Shown: in pieces, positions 41,899-50,757 of the stretch | Layout of the letters: the number at the start of each line of letters is the position of its first letter | How positions within the stretch are numbered: the first letter of the stretch is position 1 | Source of the DNA: Jeotgalibacillus malaysiensis | GTDB taxonomy: Bacteria > Bacillota > Bacilli > Bacillales > Jeotgalibacillaceae | Assembly: GCA_000818095.1 (NCBI GenBank) | Contig: CP009416.1 | Location: 569,501-633,500 of the forward strand | Direction of reading: 5' to 3' | DNA: 64,000 nt | Notes under the pieces: generated by a model | Databases searched by the model: none | What the model saw: the letters and a program-made list of their open reading frames with translations, nothing else | What the model was told of the DNA's origin: nothing | Program-made: the position numbers and the translations under genes

Positions 41899-42930
41899 AT
41901 GACAAAATATAAAGGTTTTATTGGTACATATACCAAAAAGTCCAGTAAAGGTGTCTATGAGATCGAACTGGATACAGCAAAGGAAGAATTAACAGTTAAA
42001 GGGGTGGCGGCAGAAGGTAAGAGCCCTACCTATGTCAACATGGATGCAGAGCAGGAATATCTATACACAGTTGCACCGGGCGGCATGGCTTCTTTTAAAA
42101 TCGGTGAAGCGCTTGAGCAGATCGGTCACGTCGATGAAAAGGACGGCTCTCCGTGTCACGTGAGCGTCAGTCCTGATGGTGCATTTGCAGCGTCAGCCAC
42201 TTATCTCGATGGTACCATCGCGTTATACAGCCGTGACAAGGAGTCAGGGAAGGTAACAGAACAGCTGTCAGTCGTTCAGCATGAAGGCGGAGGTCCTCAT
42301 GAGCGTCAGGATGCAGCCCATGCCCATTTCAGCGGCTTTACACCGGATGGTAAATATCTTGTTGCTGTTGACCTTGGAACCGATGAAATCATCTCCTACA
42401 GCTATCAGAGCGGAGAACTTCAGCAAGCTTCAGTTTTTAACGCAGAGCCGGGCGCAGGTCCGAGACATCTGACATTCCACCCGGAAAAGCCGCTTGCATA
42501 CGTTATGACAGAGCTGAGTAACGAGGTACTAACGCTTGCCTATGACAGCTCTACAGGGGCATTCAGGCAGCTTCAGTCTATTCCTGCAATTCCAGGTGAT
42601 TTTAACGAAAACAGTCAGGGAAGTGCCATTCATATCTCATCTGACGGCCGCTTCGTTTATGCAGGCAACAGAGGGCATAACTCAATTGCTGTCTTTGCAG
42701 CGGATGAAGAAAATGGCGAGCTGACGCATATCGAATACGTTGAGACAGAAGGAAACTGGCCGCGGGATTTTGTGCTTGATCCATCTGAATCATTCGTCGT
42801 TGCAGCCAATCAGGAAAGTGACACGCTTGTTCTATTCAAGCGAGATAAAGAAACTGGCCGTTTGTCGAGTAAAGGTATAAAAGTCGAAGTGCCGGAGCCG
42901 GTTTGTGTAAAATTTGTTTCTAAATCATAA
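41899..42930 (+). CDS. Lactonase family beta-propeller (6-phosphogluconolactonase-like, YkgB)
   Basis: A 343-residue seven-bladed propeller: 'FIGTYTKKSSKGVYEIELD', 'SPCHVSVSPDGAFAASATYL', 'HAHFSGFTPDGKYLVAVDLG', 'GAGPRHLTFHPEKPLAYV' and 'NWPRDFVLDPSESFVVAANQ'. The family includes 6-phosphogluconolactonase (pentose phosphate pathway). AGAGGAG lies upstream of ATG 41899; longer frames to 41824 overlap the AEC gene end and lack a site. Probably cytoplasmic. Confidence 0.87.
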   Translation: MTKYKGFIGTYTKKSSKGVYEIELDTAKEELTVKGVAAEGKSPTYVNMDAEQEYLYTVAPGGMASFKIGEALEQIGHVDEKDGSPCHVSVSPDGAFAASATYLDGTIALYSRDKESGKVTEQLSVVQHEGGGPHERQDAAHAHFSGFTPDGKYLVAVDLGTDEIISYSYQSGELQQASVFNAEPGAGPRHLTFHPEKPLAYVMTELSNEVLTLAYDSSTGAFRQLQSIPAIPGDFNENSQGSAIHISSDGRFVYAGNRGHNSIAVFAADEENGELTHIEYVETEGNWPRDFVLDPSESFVVAANQESDTLVLFKRDKETGRLSSKGIKVEVPEPVCVKFVSKS

Positions 42931-42961
42931 GCTATGTTAAAGACCAATGTTATTTTCGCAC

Positions 42962-43107
42962 AGCAGTTGATTGCAGTGAAAGGGGAGACTCCAGCAGGAG
43001 AAGCGTGACAGATGAGACCCCGCAGGCGAAGCCGAGGAGGCGGGGATGGCGCCACAAACCGGCGCACCTGCTAAAAAGCGCCCCCCTGTAGCGGAAATCA
43101 ACAGCCA
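42962..43107 (+). repeat. GC-rich interspersed repeat, copy 4 (variant)
   Basis: It contains GATGAGACCCCGCAGGCGAA and GCCGAGGAGG, like copies 1 and 2, but the outer parts differ and its ends AGTTGATT and AATCAAC are inverted. It belongs to a second sub-type with its own terminal repeats. Confidence 0.7.
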
Positions 43108-43140
43108 CCTTTAACAAAGCTAAATCATAAAAACCTTTTA

Positions 43141-43176
43141 GAAAACTGCAGCTTGTCACAGGTTGCAGTTTTCAAT
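43141..43176 (+). terminator. Hairpin, probable terminator
   Basis: AAAACTGCA and TGCAGTTTT pair around about 12 bases; it follows the repeat, some 210 bases after the lactonase gene. The remaining bases up to 43380 are very AT-rich, and I see no gene in them. Confidence 0.5.
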
Positions 43177-43389
43177 ATGACATTTTATTTGAAATGATCT
43201 TTTTCATGTTTAAAACATATATGAAAAATAGTTCTTTCTATAATATGTGACCAATTTAAGATTACAAATTGTAAAATTTTTCGACACGCGAAGAAAAAGA
43301 TTGAAAAATTCAAAAAAAAATATTTATAATTAAATCCTATTAGAATAAGGACTTAAGACAATTTTGGCGTTAGTGGATAAAATTTCTAA

Positions 43390-43418
43390 TTGACAAAACT
43401 ACCCTTCTATCCATTATA
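43390..43418 (+). promoter_or_regulatory. Possible SigA promoter
   Basis: TTGACA (43390-43395) and ATTATA after 17 bases (43413-43418), about 100 bases before the hypothetical gene at 43516. Confidence 0.5.
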
Positions 43419-43515
43419 CTGAAAAAGTCCTCTGAACTTTTCATTTTATTGGTAATGAATGGATCTAGGTGGAATAATATACATATAGAACAAGAGAGAG
43501 AGGGTCTGCAGAAGA

Positions 43516-43896
43516 ATGAGGATTACGATTGACCTTAAAGTAGTGCATGTAAAACCCCGGGTTAAGTCACATTTATCTAATGTTGTTCATTTCGTCGATT
43601 CTGCAAACAATCGCTTTATCTGGACAACTGCTGTCGATAAAGGATTGACGGAAGGCGAAAAAGTCAAAGCACAAATCAGTGTGAACGAAGAGCTTTACGA
43701 TGAAGACGGAAAATACGTCAGAATCAGTCATGTAGCCATTTTGGAGAGTATTTCCGATCTTAGCGCAACCACTTACACCAAGAAGCCATTCAGCATCATG
43801 GACCGTCCTGCTAAAAAAGAGGAGAAAAAACAGGTGCCAGATCAAGAGCTGCTAAATAATATCGAGAAGACACTGGAGCTGCTAAGAAAAAAATAA
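43516..43896 (+). CDS. Hypothetical protein, unrecognised family
   Basis: A 126-residue protein I do not recognise. Residues 1-85 alternate beta-like stretches ('ITIDLKVVHVKP', 'NRFIWTTAVDKGLTEGEKVK', 'GKYVRISHVAILESI'), which could be a small OB-like barrel. The rest is a Lys-rich linker and a C-terminal helix ('ELLNNIEKTLELLRKK'). There is no membrane segment and no Cys. GAGAGGG lies about 13 bases before the ATG. A long AT-rich leader precedes it. Codon use looks like its neighbours. Confidence 0.7.
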   Translation: MRITIDLKVVHVKPRVKSHLSNVVHFVDSANNRFIWTTAVDKGLTEGEKVKAQISVNEELYDEDGKYVRISHVAILESISDLSATTYTKKPFSIMDRPAKKEEKKQVPDQELLNNIEKTLELLRKK

Positions 43897-43938
43897 CGGC
43901 TATTTTTTTGCTGTTACATTTAGTAACTCGAAAGGAAA

Positions 43939-43963
43939 AGGGCGCCAGTGCGCTCTTTTTTGC
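43939..43963 (+). terminator. Intrinsic terminator
   Basis: GGGCGC and GCGCTC pair around CAGT and are followed by six Ts. Confidence 0.7.
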
Positions 43964-44004
43964 GTTGTGTGGGTGTGTGTCTGAAGGCCGGCGTCCGGGC
44001 AGAA

Positions 44005-44165
44005 AAAGTGAGAAGGTGATGGGATAATGGTGAAAGGTGATCGATATAATCAAAAAGCTGACCGAAATATCCACTGCACCCGAACACATAGCTGAATTAA
44101 TTAAAAGGTAACATAATAAGGCCAATAGGTGATAGATAAATCACAAAAGGTGATACAAAAAACGC
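44005..44165 (+). repeat. Word array C2 (degenerate 4 + 4 plan)
   Basis: AAAGGTGAT-type units at 44015, 44036, 44057, then 44107, 44128 and 44149. The gap of 50 equals one lost 21-bp unit plus a 29-base step, so the array fits the plan of C1 and C3 with worn units. A terminator ends 42 bases upstream; ppaC begins 160 bases downstream. Confidence 0.7.
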
Positions 44166-44327
44166 TGCGACCCCAAGCGCCGCCATATATTACTTTTCAA
44201 CCGGGCTCACCCTCCGCCCCCCAATATGATATTTACACGCCCTCTTTTGAATAACACTTCAATGATTGAGGTAAAATTGATAGAATAGAAGAGGCGTTTA
44301 AAATCACTCGAATAAAGGAGTAATCTT

Positions 44328-45263
44328 ATGACTAAAGCATTGGTTTTTGGACATAAAAGTCCTGATACAGATACAATTACAGCGGCAATTGCCTATGCAC
44401 ATTTAAAGAACGAAATCGGTATGGAAGCGGAGGCAGTTCGCCTTGGTGAGATCAACGGGGAAACAGCTTACGCACTTGAGCACTTCAACGCTGAAGCACC
44501 GCGTCTGATTGAAAAAGCGGCAGGAGAAACAGACCGCGTGATTCTTGTTGACCATAACGAGCGTCAGCAAAGTGTGGATGATATTGATGAGGTAAGCGTA
44601 ATTGAAGTGATCGACCACCACAGAATTGCGAACTTTGAAACAAGTGATCCTGTCTATTTCCGTGCTGAACCGGTTGGCTGTACAGCGACAATCCTCCTTA
44701 AGCTTTATAAGGAGCACGGCGTAGAGATTCCGAAAAATATTGCCGGCTTGATGCTGTCTGCGATCATCTCAGATTCACTTCTGTTCAAATCGCCAACATG
44801 CACAGATGAAGATGTAAAAGCAGCAAAAGAGCTTGAAGCAATTGCAGGCGTCAACGCTGAGGAATATGGTCTTGAAATGCTGAAAGCCGGAGCAGACCTG
44901 AGCGGTAAAACAGCTGAAGAATTGATCGCACTTGATGCGAAAGTATTCGAAATGGGTGGCCAGCATGTCAAAATTGCACAGGTTAATGCAGTAGATCCGC
45001 AGGACATCATGAGCCGTCAGGAAGAGATCGAAAAAGCAGTTGAAGCTGCAATCGAAGAAGAGAAACTGGCACTATTCACAGTAGCAGTAACTGATATTCT
45101 GAACAGCAACTCTACAATTATCGTAAAAGGCTCTCACGTTTCACTTGCTGAAAAAGCATTTAACGTAACATTATCTAACCATACAGCGCTTCTTGAAGGC
45201 GTCGTATCCCGTAAAAAACAAATCGTCCCTGTTTTAACAGAGACATTTAACGAAGAAGTTTAA
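44328..45263 (+). CDS. ppaC: Manganese-dependent inorganic pyrophosphatase
   Basis: A 311-residue family II pyrophosphatase (DHH fold), which splits pyrophosphate to drive biosynthesis in the cytoplasm. Metal ligands lie in '[10 protein letters not shown]' (H9, D13, D15), 'ILVDHNE', D-H-H-R and '[15 protein letters not shown]'; the C-terminal domain has the substrate-binding 'NSTIIVKG' and 'SRKKQIVP' (R-K-K). AAAGGAG precedes the ATG. A terminator follows. Confidence 0.95.
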   Translation: MTKALVFGHKSPDTDTITAAIAYAHLKNEIGMEAEAVRLGEINGETAYALEHFNAEAPRLIEKAAGETDRVILVDHNERQQSVDDIDEVSVIEVIDHHRIANFETSDPVYFRAEPVGCTATILLKLYKEHGVEIPKNIAGLMLSAIISDSLLFKSPTCTDEDVKAAKELEAIAGVNAEEYGLEMLKAGADLSGKTAEELIALDAKVFEMGGQHVKIAQVNAVDPQDIMSRQEEIEKAVEAAIEEEKLALFTVAVTDILNSNSTIIVKGSHVSLAEKAFNVTLSNHTALLEGVVSRKKQIVPVLTETFNEEV

Positions 45264-45273
45264 TATGATTGAA

Positions 45274-45309
45274 GTAGCCTGGGATTATTGCTTCCCGGGC
45301 TATTTTTAA
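45274..45309 (+). terminator. Intrinsic terminator of ppaC
   Basis: TAGCCTGGGA and TCCCGGGCTA pair around TTATTGCT, with T5 tail. Confidence 0.8.
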
Positions 45310-45433
45310 ATCATTTCGCTGTGCTTCACCAGATCGTATACCAGGTAAGTAGTACTTGAATCTTGCTAAAGGGCATGAAAAGCAGCTGAATGCTAACTTA
45401 ATAAAAGTCCACTTGGGTGTTAAATTCATCATA

Positions 45434-45563
45434 GCTGCCTGTTGGAGTGAGGGGCGGAGACTCCTGCACCGGGAAAGGGCAGGCGAGACCCCGGAAATGC
45501 GGAGCATTGAGGAGGCTTGCCGCCCGGGTGCGGAAAGCGCAGCCCCTTACGGAAACAGGCAGC
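45434..45563 (+). repeat. GC-rich interspersed repeat, copy 5 (variant)
   Basis: The ends GCTGCCTGTT and AACAGGCAGC are perfect inverted repeats; inside are GGCGGAGACTCC, GGCGAGACCCC and GAGGAGGCTTGCC. With copy 4 it shows a sub-type whose whole length can fold into one long imperfect hairpin. Confidence 0.75.
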
Positions 45564-45642
45564 GTTTATAAAGGAAAACTCTTATATAAACAGTTTTGAA
45601 ACGTAACATTCAAGGGAATGCAAAAGCATGGAGGTGCTTTTC

Positions 45643-46305
45643 ATGAGAATACCTGAATCACTCGCAAAACAGGGAAAAGAACGCATAAAAGATTATCCGG
45701 TAGAAGGCTTTGTCTACGGCGAAGGGCCGGACAATCCTGTGATCATGCTCGTTGGGGAAGCGCCGGGAGAAACCGAGATACATAACGGCATCCCATTTAG
45801 CGGGAGGGCTGGTAAGGAACTGATGCAGTCGCTTGAGTTTCTAGGGCTGACCAGGGATGATGTCTATATTACGAGTGCAGTGAGAAGCCGGCCGTATAAA
45901 TGGGGGCAAAAGAAGGACCGTAAAAGTGGAGAGATGATTGACCGGAAATATAACCGTGCCCCTACTGCAAAAGAGATTGTGGCACATGCGCCTATCCTTG
46001 ATTATGAAGTGAAAAATGTTCATGCGCCGCTGATCGTCACGCTTGGGAATATTGGGCTTCAGAGGCTCGCAGGTAAGGATAAAAAAGTCACACAGATTCA
46101 TGGACAGCTGTTAAAGCAGCCGGTTCAATATTTGGAAACGATGGATGATACGAAGTTCAAATGGACAGAAGAAGACTATGAGATCTTCCCGACTTTTCAT
46201 CCGGCAGCAATCTTTTATAACCGGAGCCTGGAAGAAAAGCTGAAGGAGGATCTGGAGAAGTTGAAAAAACTGATTGAGGAACGGGGATTGAAGCAAAAGA
46301 ATTAG
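45643..46305 (+). CDS. Family 4-like uracil-DNA glycosylase lacking Fe-S cysteines
   Basis: A 220-residue protein that should remove uracil from DNA. Motif A is GEAPGE (38-43), 'NGIPFSGRAGKELMQSL' and 'DDVYITSAVRSRP' follow, and motif B is F-H-P-A-A near residue 188. Family 4 enzymes hold a 4Fe-4S cluster with four Cys, yet this protein has no Cys at all, and the usual K-C-R-P is R-S-R-P. A Lys/Asp-rich insert ('GQKKDRKSGEMIDRKYN') occupies the cluster region. ATG 45643 follows GGAGGTG; an in-frame ATG at 45628 lies inside the site. Confidence 0.82.
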   Translation: MRIPESLAKQGKERIKDYPVEGFVYGEGPDNPVIMLVGEAPGETEIHNGIPFSGRAGKELMQSLEFLGLTRDDVYITSAVRSRPYKWGQKKDRKSGEMIDRKYNRAPTAKEIVAHAPILDYEVKNVHAPLIVTLGNIGLQRLAGKDKKVTQIHGQLLKQPVQYLETMDDTKFKWTEEDYEIFPTFHPAAIFYNRSLEEKLKEDLEKLKKLIEERGLKQKN

Positions 46306-46361
46306 CCTAATAGGTTTCAAAATATGCGAGCTATGGTATATTAGTAGAAACGAATAAGTCC

Positions 46362-46514
46362 CTAAAAAGGGGAGTAGCGACCTTCACTGGTCAATGAATC
46401 GTCATTACGGCAGGCTGACTGCTCGGTTCATTGAGCTCTGTATACAGAACAGAGTACGCAAGACCTTTTTATGAGTACTCAAATGGATGAGCGCTCATAA
46501 AAGGGTCTTTTTTC
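46362..46514 (+). ncRNA. yybP-ykoY (Mn2+) riboswitch with terminator
   Basis: CTAAAAAGGGGAGTAGCGACC opens and GAGTACGCAAGACCTTT closes the aptamer, both signatures of the manganese-sensing yybP-ykoY class. The closing strand is also part of a terminator, AAGACC-TTTTATGAG (46460-46475) with CTCATAAAA-GGGTCTT (46494-46510) and T6. Mn2+ binding should stabilise the aptamer and prevent termination, raising expression of the exchanger downstream. Confidence 0.85.
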
Positions 46515-46541
46515 GTTAACAGTATTTGAGGAGGAATTTCT

Positions 46542-47540
46542 TTGGTTTTTGTATGGTTTCTATTAGCGGCAGTCGTAACTGTCTACGCAGCAATTAAATT
46601 ATCAACTTACGCAGATGTAATCAGTACGAAGACAGCGATGGGCGGCATGCTTGTCGGAACACTGCTGTTAGCTGGTGCAACATCTTTACCGGAAGTGACA
46701 ACAAGTTTATCTGCTGTTGTCATTGATAACCCGGATATTGCAATCGGAAATATGCTTGGGTCAAACCTGTTCAACTTATTTATCATTGCAGGATTTGATT
46801 TGTTTTTCCGTAAAAAGCGTCTGTTTTTAGATGCAAGTAACAGTCATTTGCATACAGCAAGCCTTGGACTGCTGCTGACTGTTCTGACGCTGATTGCACT
46901 TTATTTGAGAATTGATACGACATTTTTAGGAATCGGGCTTGATGCATTTATCATTGCCGGTGCTTATGCGATCGGTATGATTATCATTAGTAAGCTGCCT
47001 GAAAACAGCGGCGTTGAGCAGACAATTCCGGTAGAAGAAGATAAGGAAGTTGCAGCCAGCTTCTCAATGAGCGTTAAGCATGCTGTGATCGGATTTATCA
47101 TTGCCGCGCTTGTGATTATGGGTGCGGGTACAGTGCTGTCAATTATGGGTGATGAGATTGCGGTCGTGACTGGGCTTGGATCAAGCTTTGTCGGAAGCTT
47201 CCTGATCGCAGCAACCACATCGCTGCCTGAAGCAGTTGCCGTTTTTGTTGCGCTGCGCCTGAAGAATGTGAATCTGGCACTTGGATCGATTCTCGGAAGT
47301 AACATTTTCAATATGCTGATTATTGCAGGGTCTGATATCTTCTATCGCGGTGGCTCTATTCTATCAGCCGTTTCAGATTCTCACATTTTCACTGCGATCG
47401 GTGTAACACTGCTTTCGACCATTGTGATGTTCTCAGTCGTGAAGAAAAAAGCGAGTTCAACGTTTACGTATATTCTCCCTTCACTGCTGATTGTTATTGG
47501 CTACTTTGTTGTATCTTATCTGATTTTTACAGGATCATAA
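46542..47540 (+). CDS. CaCA-family cation exchanger, probable Mn2+ exporter
   Basis: A 332-residue membrane protein with about ten helices. The two alpha repeats of Na+/Ca2+ exchangers are 'LLAGATSLPEVTTSLSAVVI' with 'GNMLGSNLFNLFII', and 'LIAATTSLPEAVAVFVALRL' with 'GSILGSNIFNMLII'. Control by a manganese riboswitch points to Mn2+ (or Ca2+/Mn2+) efflux rather than sodium-calcium exchange; this is inference from the leader. TTG 46542 follows GAGGAGG. Confidence 0.85.
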   Translation: MVFVWFLLAAVVTVYAAIKLSTYADVISTKTAMGGMLVGTLLLAGATSLPEVTTSLSAVVIDNPDIAIGNMLGSNLFNLFIIAGFDLFFRKKRLFLDASNSHLHTASLGLLLTVLTLIALYLRIDTTFLGIGLDAFIIAGAYAIGMIIISKLPENSGVEQTIPVEEDKEVAASFSMSVKHAVIGFIIAALVIMGAGTVLSIMGDEIAVVTGLGSSFVGSFLIAATTSLPEAVAVFVALRLKNVNLALGSILGSNIFNMLIIAGSDIFYRGGSILSAVSDSHIFTAIGVTLLSTIVMFSVVKKKASSTFTYILPSLLIVIGYFVVSYLIFTGS

Positions 47541-47578
47541 GAAAAGCTCGCTGGTATTTGATCCAGCGAGCTTTTTTC
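47541..47578. terminator. Bidirectional intrinsic terminator
   Basis: AAAAGCTCGCTGG and CCAGCGAGCTTTT pair around TATTTGAT between convergent genes. Confidence 0.9.
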
Positions 47579-48255
47579 TATAAGTATTCCTCATATCTCT
47601 TCTCTAAATAATTCTGGAACACAGTCATCAGTGAGCAGATGCCCCAGTAGATCAGTGCAACGACAATATACATCGTCATAAAATCAAATTCACGGCCGCC
47701 GACAATACGGGCGCGCTGGAAAATTTCAGGCACTGTAATGATGGCTGCGAGGGAAGTTGCCTTGATGATATCGAGATATACATTTGCAAGCGGCGGTGTG
47801 GCCGTTCTAATCGACTGCGGCAGAATAATACCGTACATTGTCTGCCAGTAAGTGAGACCGAGCGCTTTCGAGGATTCCCACTGCCCTTTATCAACAGACG
47901 ACAGAGACGACCTGATAATCTCTGCAATGTAGGCAGCACTGTTAATGCTGAATGCAATCAAAGCTGCGTACAAAGCAGGAATCTGAACACCAATCACAGG
48001 CATACCAAAGTATAGAAGAAACAAAATAACAAGAATTGGCACGCCGCGCATAAAGGAAATATATGTGCGGGCGGGCCAGCGCAGGAAGCCGAATTTTGAT
48101 GTTCGGGCAAGCGCAATAAAAAATCCGAGAATCAGACCGGCCGCCATACTGACAATCGAAATCAGCAGTGTATAACCGATCCCTGACATCACAAAAGGAA
48201 GAGATTCCCATGCGAGTTCAGGATCAAATAATAAGTCCCAGCGGATTCCATCCAT
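47578..48255 (-). CDS. Amino-acid ABC transporter permease
   Basis: A 225-residue inner-membrane subunit of the His/Glu/cystine type with five helices. The EAA loop 'SSLSSVDKGQWESSKALGLT' and 'ILPQSIRTATPPLANVYLDI' match the TcyB/GlnP group. It is encoded 25 bases downstream of its substrate-binding lipoprotein. No ATPase subunit gene is found in this operon or elsewhere in the window, although transport needs one. Confidence 0.9.
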   Translation of the reverse strand: MDGIRWDLLFDPELAWESLPFVMSGIGYTLLISIVSMAAGLILGFFIALARTSKFGFLRWPARTYISFMRGVPILVILFLLYFGMPVIGVQIPALYAALIAFSINSAAYIAEIIRSSLSSVDKGQWESSKALGLTYWQTMYGIILPQSIRTATPPLANVYLDIIKATSLAAIITVPEIFQRARIVGGREFDFMTMYIVVALIYWGICSLMTVFQNYLEKRYEEYL

Positions 48256-48280
48256 AGCGACCGCTCCTTTCAGTTAAAAA

Positions 48281-49126
48281 CTATTCTTCAAAATCAATAT
48301 CAGGCTGCTGTGTTACATCTTCGCCACCGAAGAACTCTGCTGAGATCTCAGAAATCGTTCCATCCTCAAGCATTTCTTCAAGTGTAGAATTTACTTGTTC
48401 AACAAGCTCTTCATTCTCATTGCTCATGACAAGACCAACCTCAGACGGGCTGTACTGAAGATCAGGGTGAATTACAATACCAAGGTCAGGGAAGGCTTGA
48501 AGTGCAAGTGTCTGCAGGTAATAGTCATTTAAAATAACATCCGTATTACCTACCGATACATCACGAAGATACTGCTCATTTGTTGCATTGTCATAGATGA
48601 CTTCTTCAGCACCGTATTCACGTGCAAGGTCCATGTAAACAGAAGTAGCAGCACCAGCCGCGCGTTTACCTTCTAGATCTTCAAACGTTTCAATCCCTGA
48701 AAGGTCATCTTCACGGACAATCGCTGTGCCGTATGAATATTTAATTGGTGTAGAAAAAGCGAATTGTTCAGCTCTTTCTTCAGTGATTTCAATATCGTTT
48801 GACGCAAGATCCACCTGACCTGTATTAACAGCTGTCAGCATGCCGTCAAATCCGATTTCCTCCCACTCAACTTCAAGGTCAAGACGGCTAGCAAGCTCTT
48901 TTACAACTTCAACTTCAAAGCCTGTCAGCTCATCAGTTTCATCATCATAATATGAAGTCGGGAAAAGTGTTCCTGAAGTCGCTACCTTCAGTACGCCTGC
49001 CTCCTGAATGTCATCCCATGCAGTTGTTTCCTCAGATGCTGAATCATCAGACCCGCAACCCGCAAGAACTGCTGCAGCTAAAAGACCGATCGAAACGGTA
49101 CGAATATTTAACTTTTTTATATTCAC
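48281..49126 (-). CDS. Amino-acid ABC transporter substrate-binding lipoprotein
   Basis: A 281-residue extracellular lipoprotein with a signal peptide ending in the lipobox L-A-G-C (Cys near 22), then a Ser/Glu-rich linker and an SBP_bac_3 domain: 'LKVATSGTLFPTSYYDDETD', 'GFEVEVVKELASRLDLEVEW', 'GFDGMLTAVNTGQVDLASND'. It resembles cystine or polar amino-acid receptors (TcyA). GTG 49126 follows AAGGAGG; the longer in-frame start at 49186 would place 20 odd residues before the signal peptide. Confidence 0.9.
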   Translation of the reverse strand: MNIKKLNIRTVSIGLLAAAVLAGCGSDDSASEETTAWDDIQEAGVLKVATSGTLFPTSYYDDETDELTGFEVEVVKELASRLDLEVEWEEIGFDGMLTAVNTGQVDLASNDIEITEERAEQFAFSTPIKYSYGTAIVREDDLSGIETFEDLEGKRAAGAATSVYMDLAREYGAEEVIYDNATNEQYLRDVSVGNTDVILNDYYLQTLALQAFPDLGIVIHPDLQYSPSEVGLVMSNENEELVEQVNSTLEEMLEDGTISEISAEFFGGEDVTQQPDIDFEE

Positions 49127-49310
49127 GTTCGTAATCCTCCTTAAAATTAATCCTTTAAAAACATAGCATTTTAACAAATATGACACAAGGGTTAAATCGG
49201 CAGGAAATATCCGGATAGCGCTTACATGGTGGGGGTATCTGGATCGGCGGTGTAAAGAGGATGGAAGAGATTGTGTGAATTGTTACATTGAAGTTGCGCG
49301 GCTGCCGGTT

Positions 49311-49486
49311 TGAAAAGGTGATCTAATTACTGAAAAGGTGAGTGAATAAAATTGAAAGGTGACTCAATAATGAGAAAGGTGTAGGAATTACTCCCGCCAC
49401 GGCAAAAGGTGATCTAATTCATTTAAAAGGTAATTGAATCTTTTAAAAGGTGATTGAATTAACCGCAAACGTGTAGGAAATAACCC
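49311..49486 (+). repeat. Word array C3 (4 + 4 units)
   Basis: AAAAGGTGATCTAATTA-type units with GGT cores at 49317, 49337, 49358, 49378, then 49408, 49429, 49449, 49470: steps 20, 21, 20, 30, 21, 20, 21. It lies upstream of the lipoprotein gene and 51 bases beyond the terminator of the minus-strand dehydrogenase gene. No gene is seen in 49127-49584. Confidence 0.9.
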
Positions 49487-49536
49487 CATCCATCGTCCGT
49501 GTCCAACCCCAACCCCAACCCACAAGTCTAAATCCC

Positions 49537-49575
49537 ATCAAAAAAAGCAATGAGCGTCTCCACTCATTGCCTCGC
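49537..49575 (-). terminator. Intrinsic terminator of the Gfo/Idh/MocA gene
   Basis: On the minus strand GGCAATGAG and CTCATTGC pair around TGGAGACG, with T7 tail. Confidence 0.85.
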
Positions 49576-49584
49576 GAAAATCAC

Positions 49585-50565
49585 TTACTCTCCATCAATC
49601 GGATACACAATACCCTGCTGCTTTCTGATCTCCTCCATTAATGTAACAGTCTGAAGTGAAATCTCATGTGTATTAATCTCCGACTCAATCTTACCGGCGC
49701 GCGCTGCTTTAATAAATTCTTCAATCTCATAAGACATCGAAGGCTTTGATTGCTCAACTGTATGATCCGTTGAACCATCTCTCGTCAACAGTGTCACTTT
49801 CCCGGGTGAACTGATATGGTCGATATGAATCGCACCCTTTTCACCGGCGATCTCACTTGGCAGGTAGCTGTCAGCGATTTTTGAGTAACCCGTTGTGACA
49901 TTCATTCCTTCGTAAGATAAAAGGACTGCGCCCTGACCATCCACGCCTGTATGAAGCACGGTGCTGTCAGACTGAACAGCGTCAGGCGTGCCGAATAGTG
50001 AAATGATCGGGTAAAGCGTATAGACGCCAAGGTCCATGAGAGAACCATTTGCCATATCAGGCTTGAATGCATTCAGAATTTCACCGGCTTTGAATTTATC
50101 GTAGCGGGAAGAATACTGACCGTATTGGAAGCGGACCTGTCTGATCGTACCGATCTCAGGCAGCAGTTCTTTTACACACTGAAAATTCGGCATTACTGTT
50201 GATTTCATGGCTTCCATCAGCAATACCTGGTGTTTGTTTGACGCTTCAATCATTTTTTCTGCAAGTGCTTTTGTGGCAGTCAGCGGCTTTTCACACAGGA
50301 CAGGAATTCCCTGTTCCAGGCAGGTCATTACCTGTTCGTGATGGACTGCATTCGGTGTTGCAAGATAGACTGCATCAATCTCACCGCTTTTGCACATGTC
50401 TTCAAGAGACGTATATGTATGAGCGAGCTGGTGCTTTTCAGCATAAGCCAGTGCAGTGTCTTCTTTTCGTGAACAGACAGCTGTTACGCTTGCCTCGTCT
50501 GCTGCAAGTGCTGCCTCTATAAATGTATCTGTAATCCAGTTTGTGCCGGTAACGCCAAATCTCAT
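49585..50565 (-). CDS. Gfo/Idh/MocA family oxidoreductase
   Basis: A 326-residue NAD(P)-dependent dehydrogenase, complete. 'MRFGVTGTNWITDTFIEAAL' is a Rossmann N-terminus with a G-V-T-G-T-N variant of GxGxxG; 'DAVYLATPNAVHHEQVMTCL' and C-E-K-P-L (the catalytic E-K-P) follow, and 'GSLMDLGVYTLYPI' corresponds to the family's D-x-G-x-H/Y site. The group includes trans-dihydrodiol and glucose-fructose-type oxidoreductases. Substrate unknown. It has its own terminator. Confidence 0.87.
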   Translation of the reverse strand: MRFGVTGTNWITDTFIEAALAADEASVTAVCSRKEDTALAYAEKHQLAHTYTSLEDMCKSGEIDAVYLATPNAVHHEQVMTCLEQGIPVLCEKPLTATKALAEKMIEASNKHQVLLMEAMKSTVMPNFQCVKELLPEIGTIRQVRFQYGQYSSRYDKFKAGEILNAFKPDMANGSLMDLGVYTLYPIISLFGTPDAVQSDSTVLHTGVDGQGAVLLSYEGMNVTTGYSKIADSYLPSEIAGEKGAIHIDHISSPGKVTLLTRDGSTDHTVEQSKPSMSYEIEEFIKAARAGKIESEINTHEISLQTVTLMEEIRKQQGIVYPIDGE

Positions 50566-50757
50566 AGTTCATCAATCCTTTTCATATCGTTTGTCCTCAG
50601 TGTACATACTAAAAGAAGAATATGCCAGTGCATTAAGCATGCGTCAAAATGTTCAAATTGGGGTATATGCATAAAGAAGTAAGTGATTCGTGAAACTATT
50701 CCAGGATTGATCCAGTATATAAAGTATAAGTTCAATTGAAGTAAAGGGGCTTTTCAA

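Noticed and set aside
42950-43159. Small frames within the GC-rich repeat at 43 kb
   Set aside because: The same frames recur in every copy of the repeat and carry no start signals; they are repeat translation.
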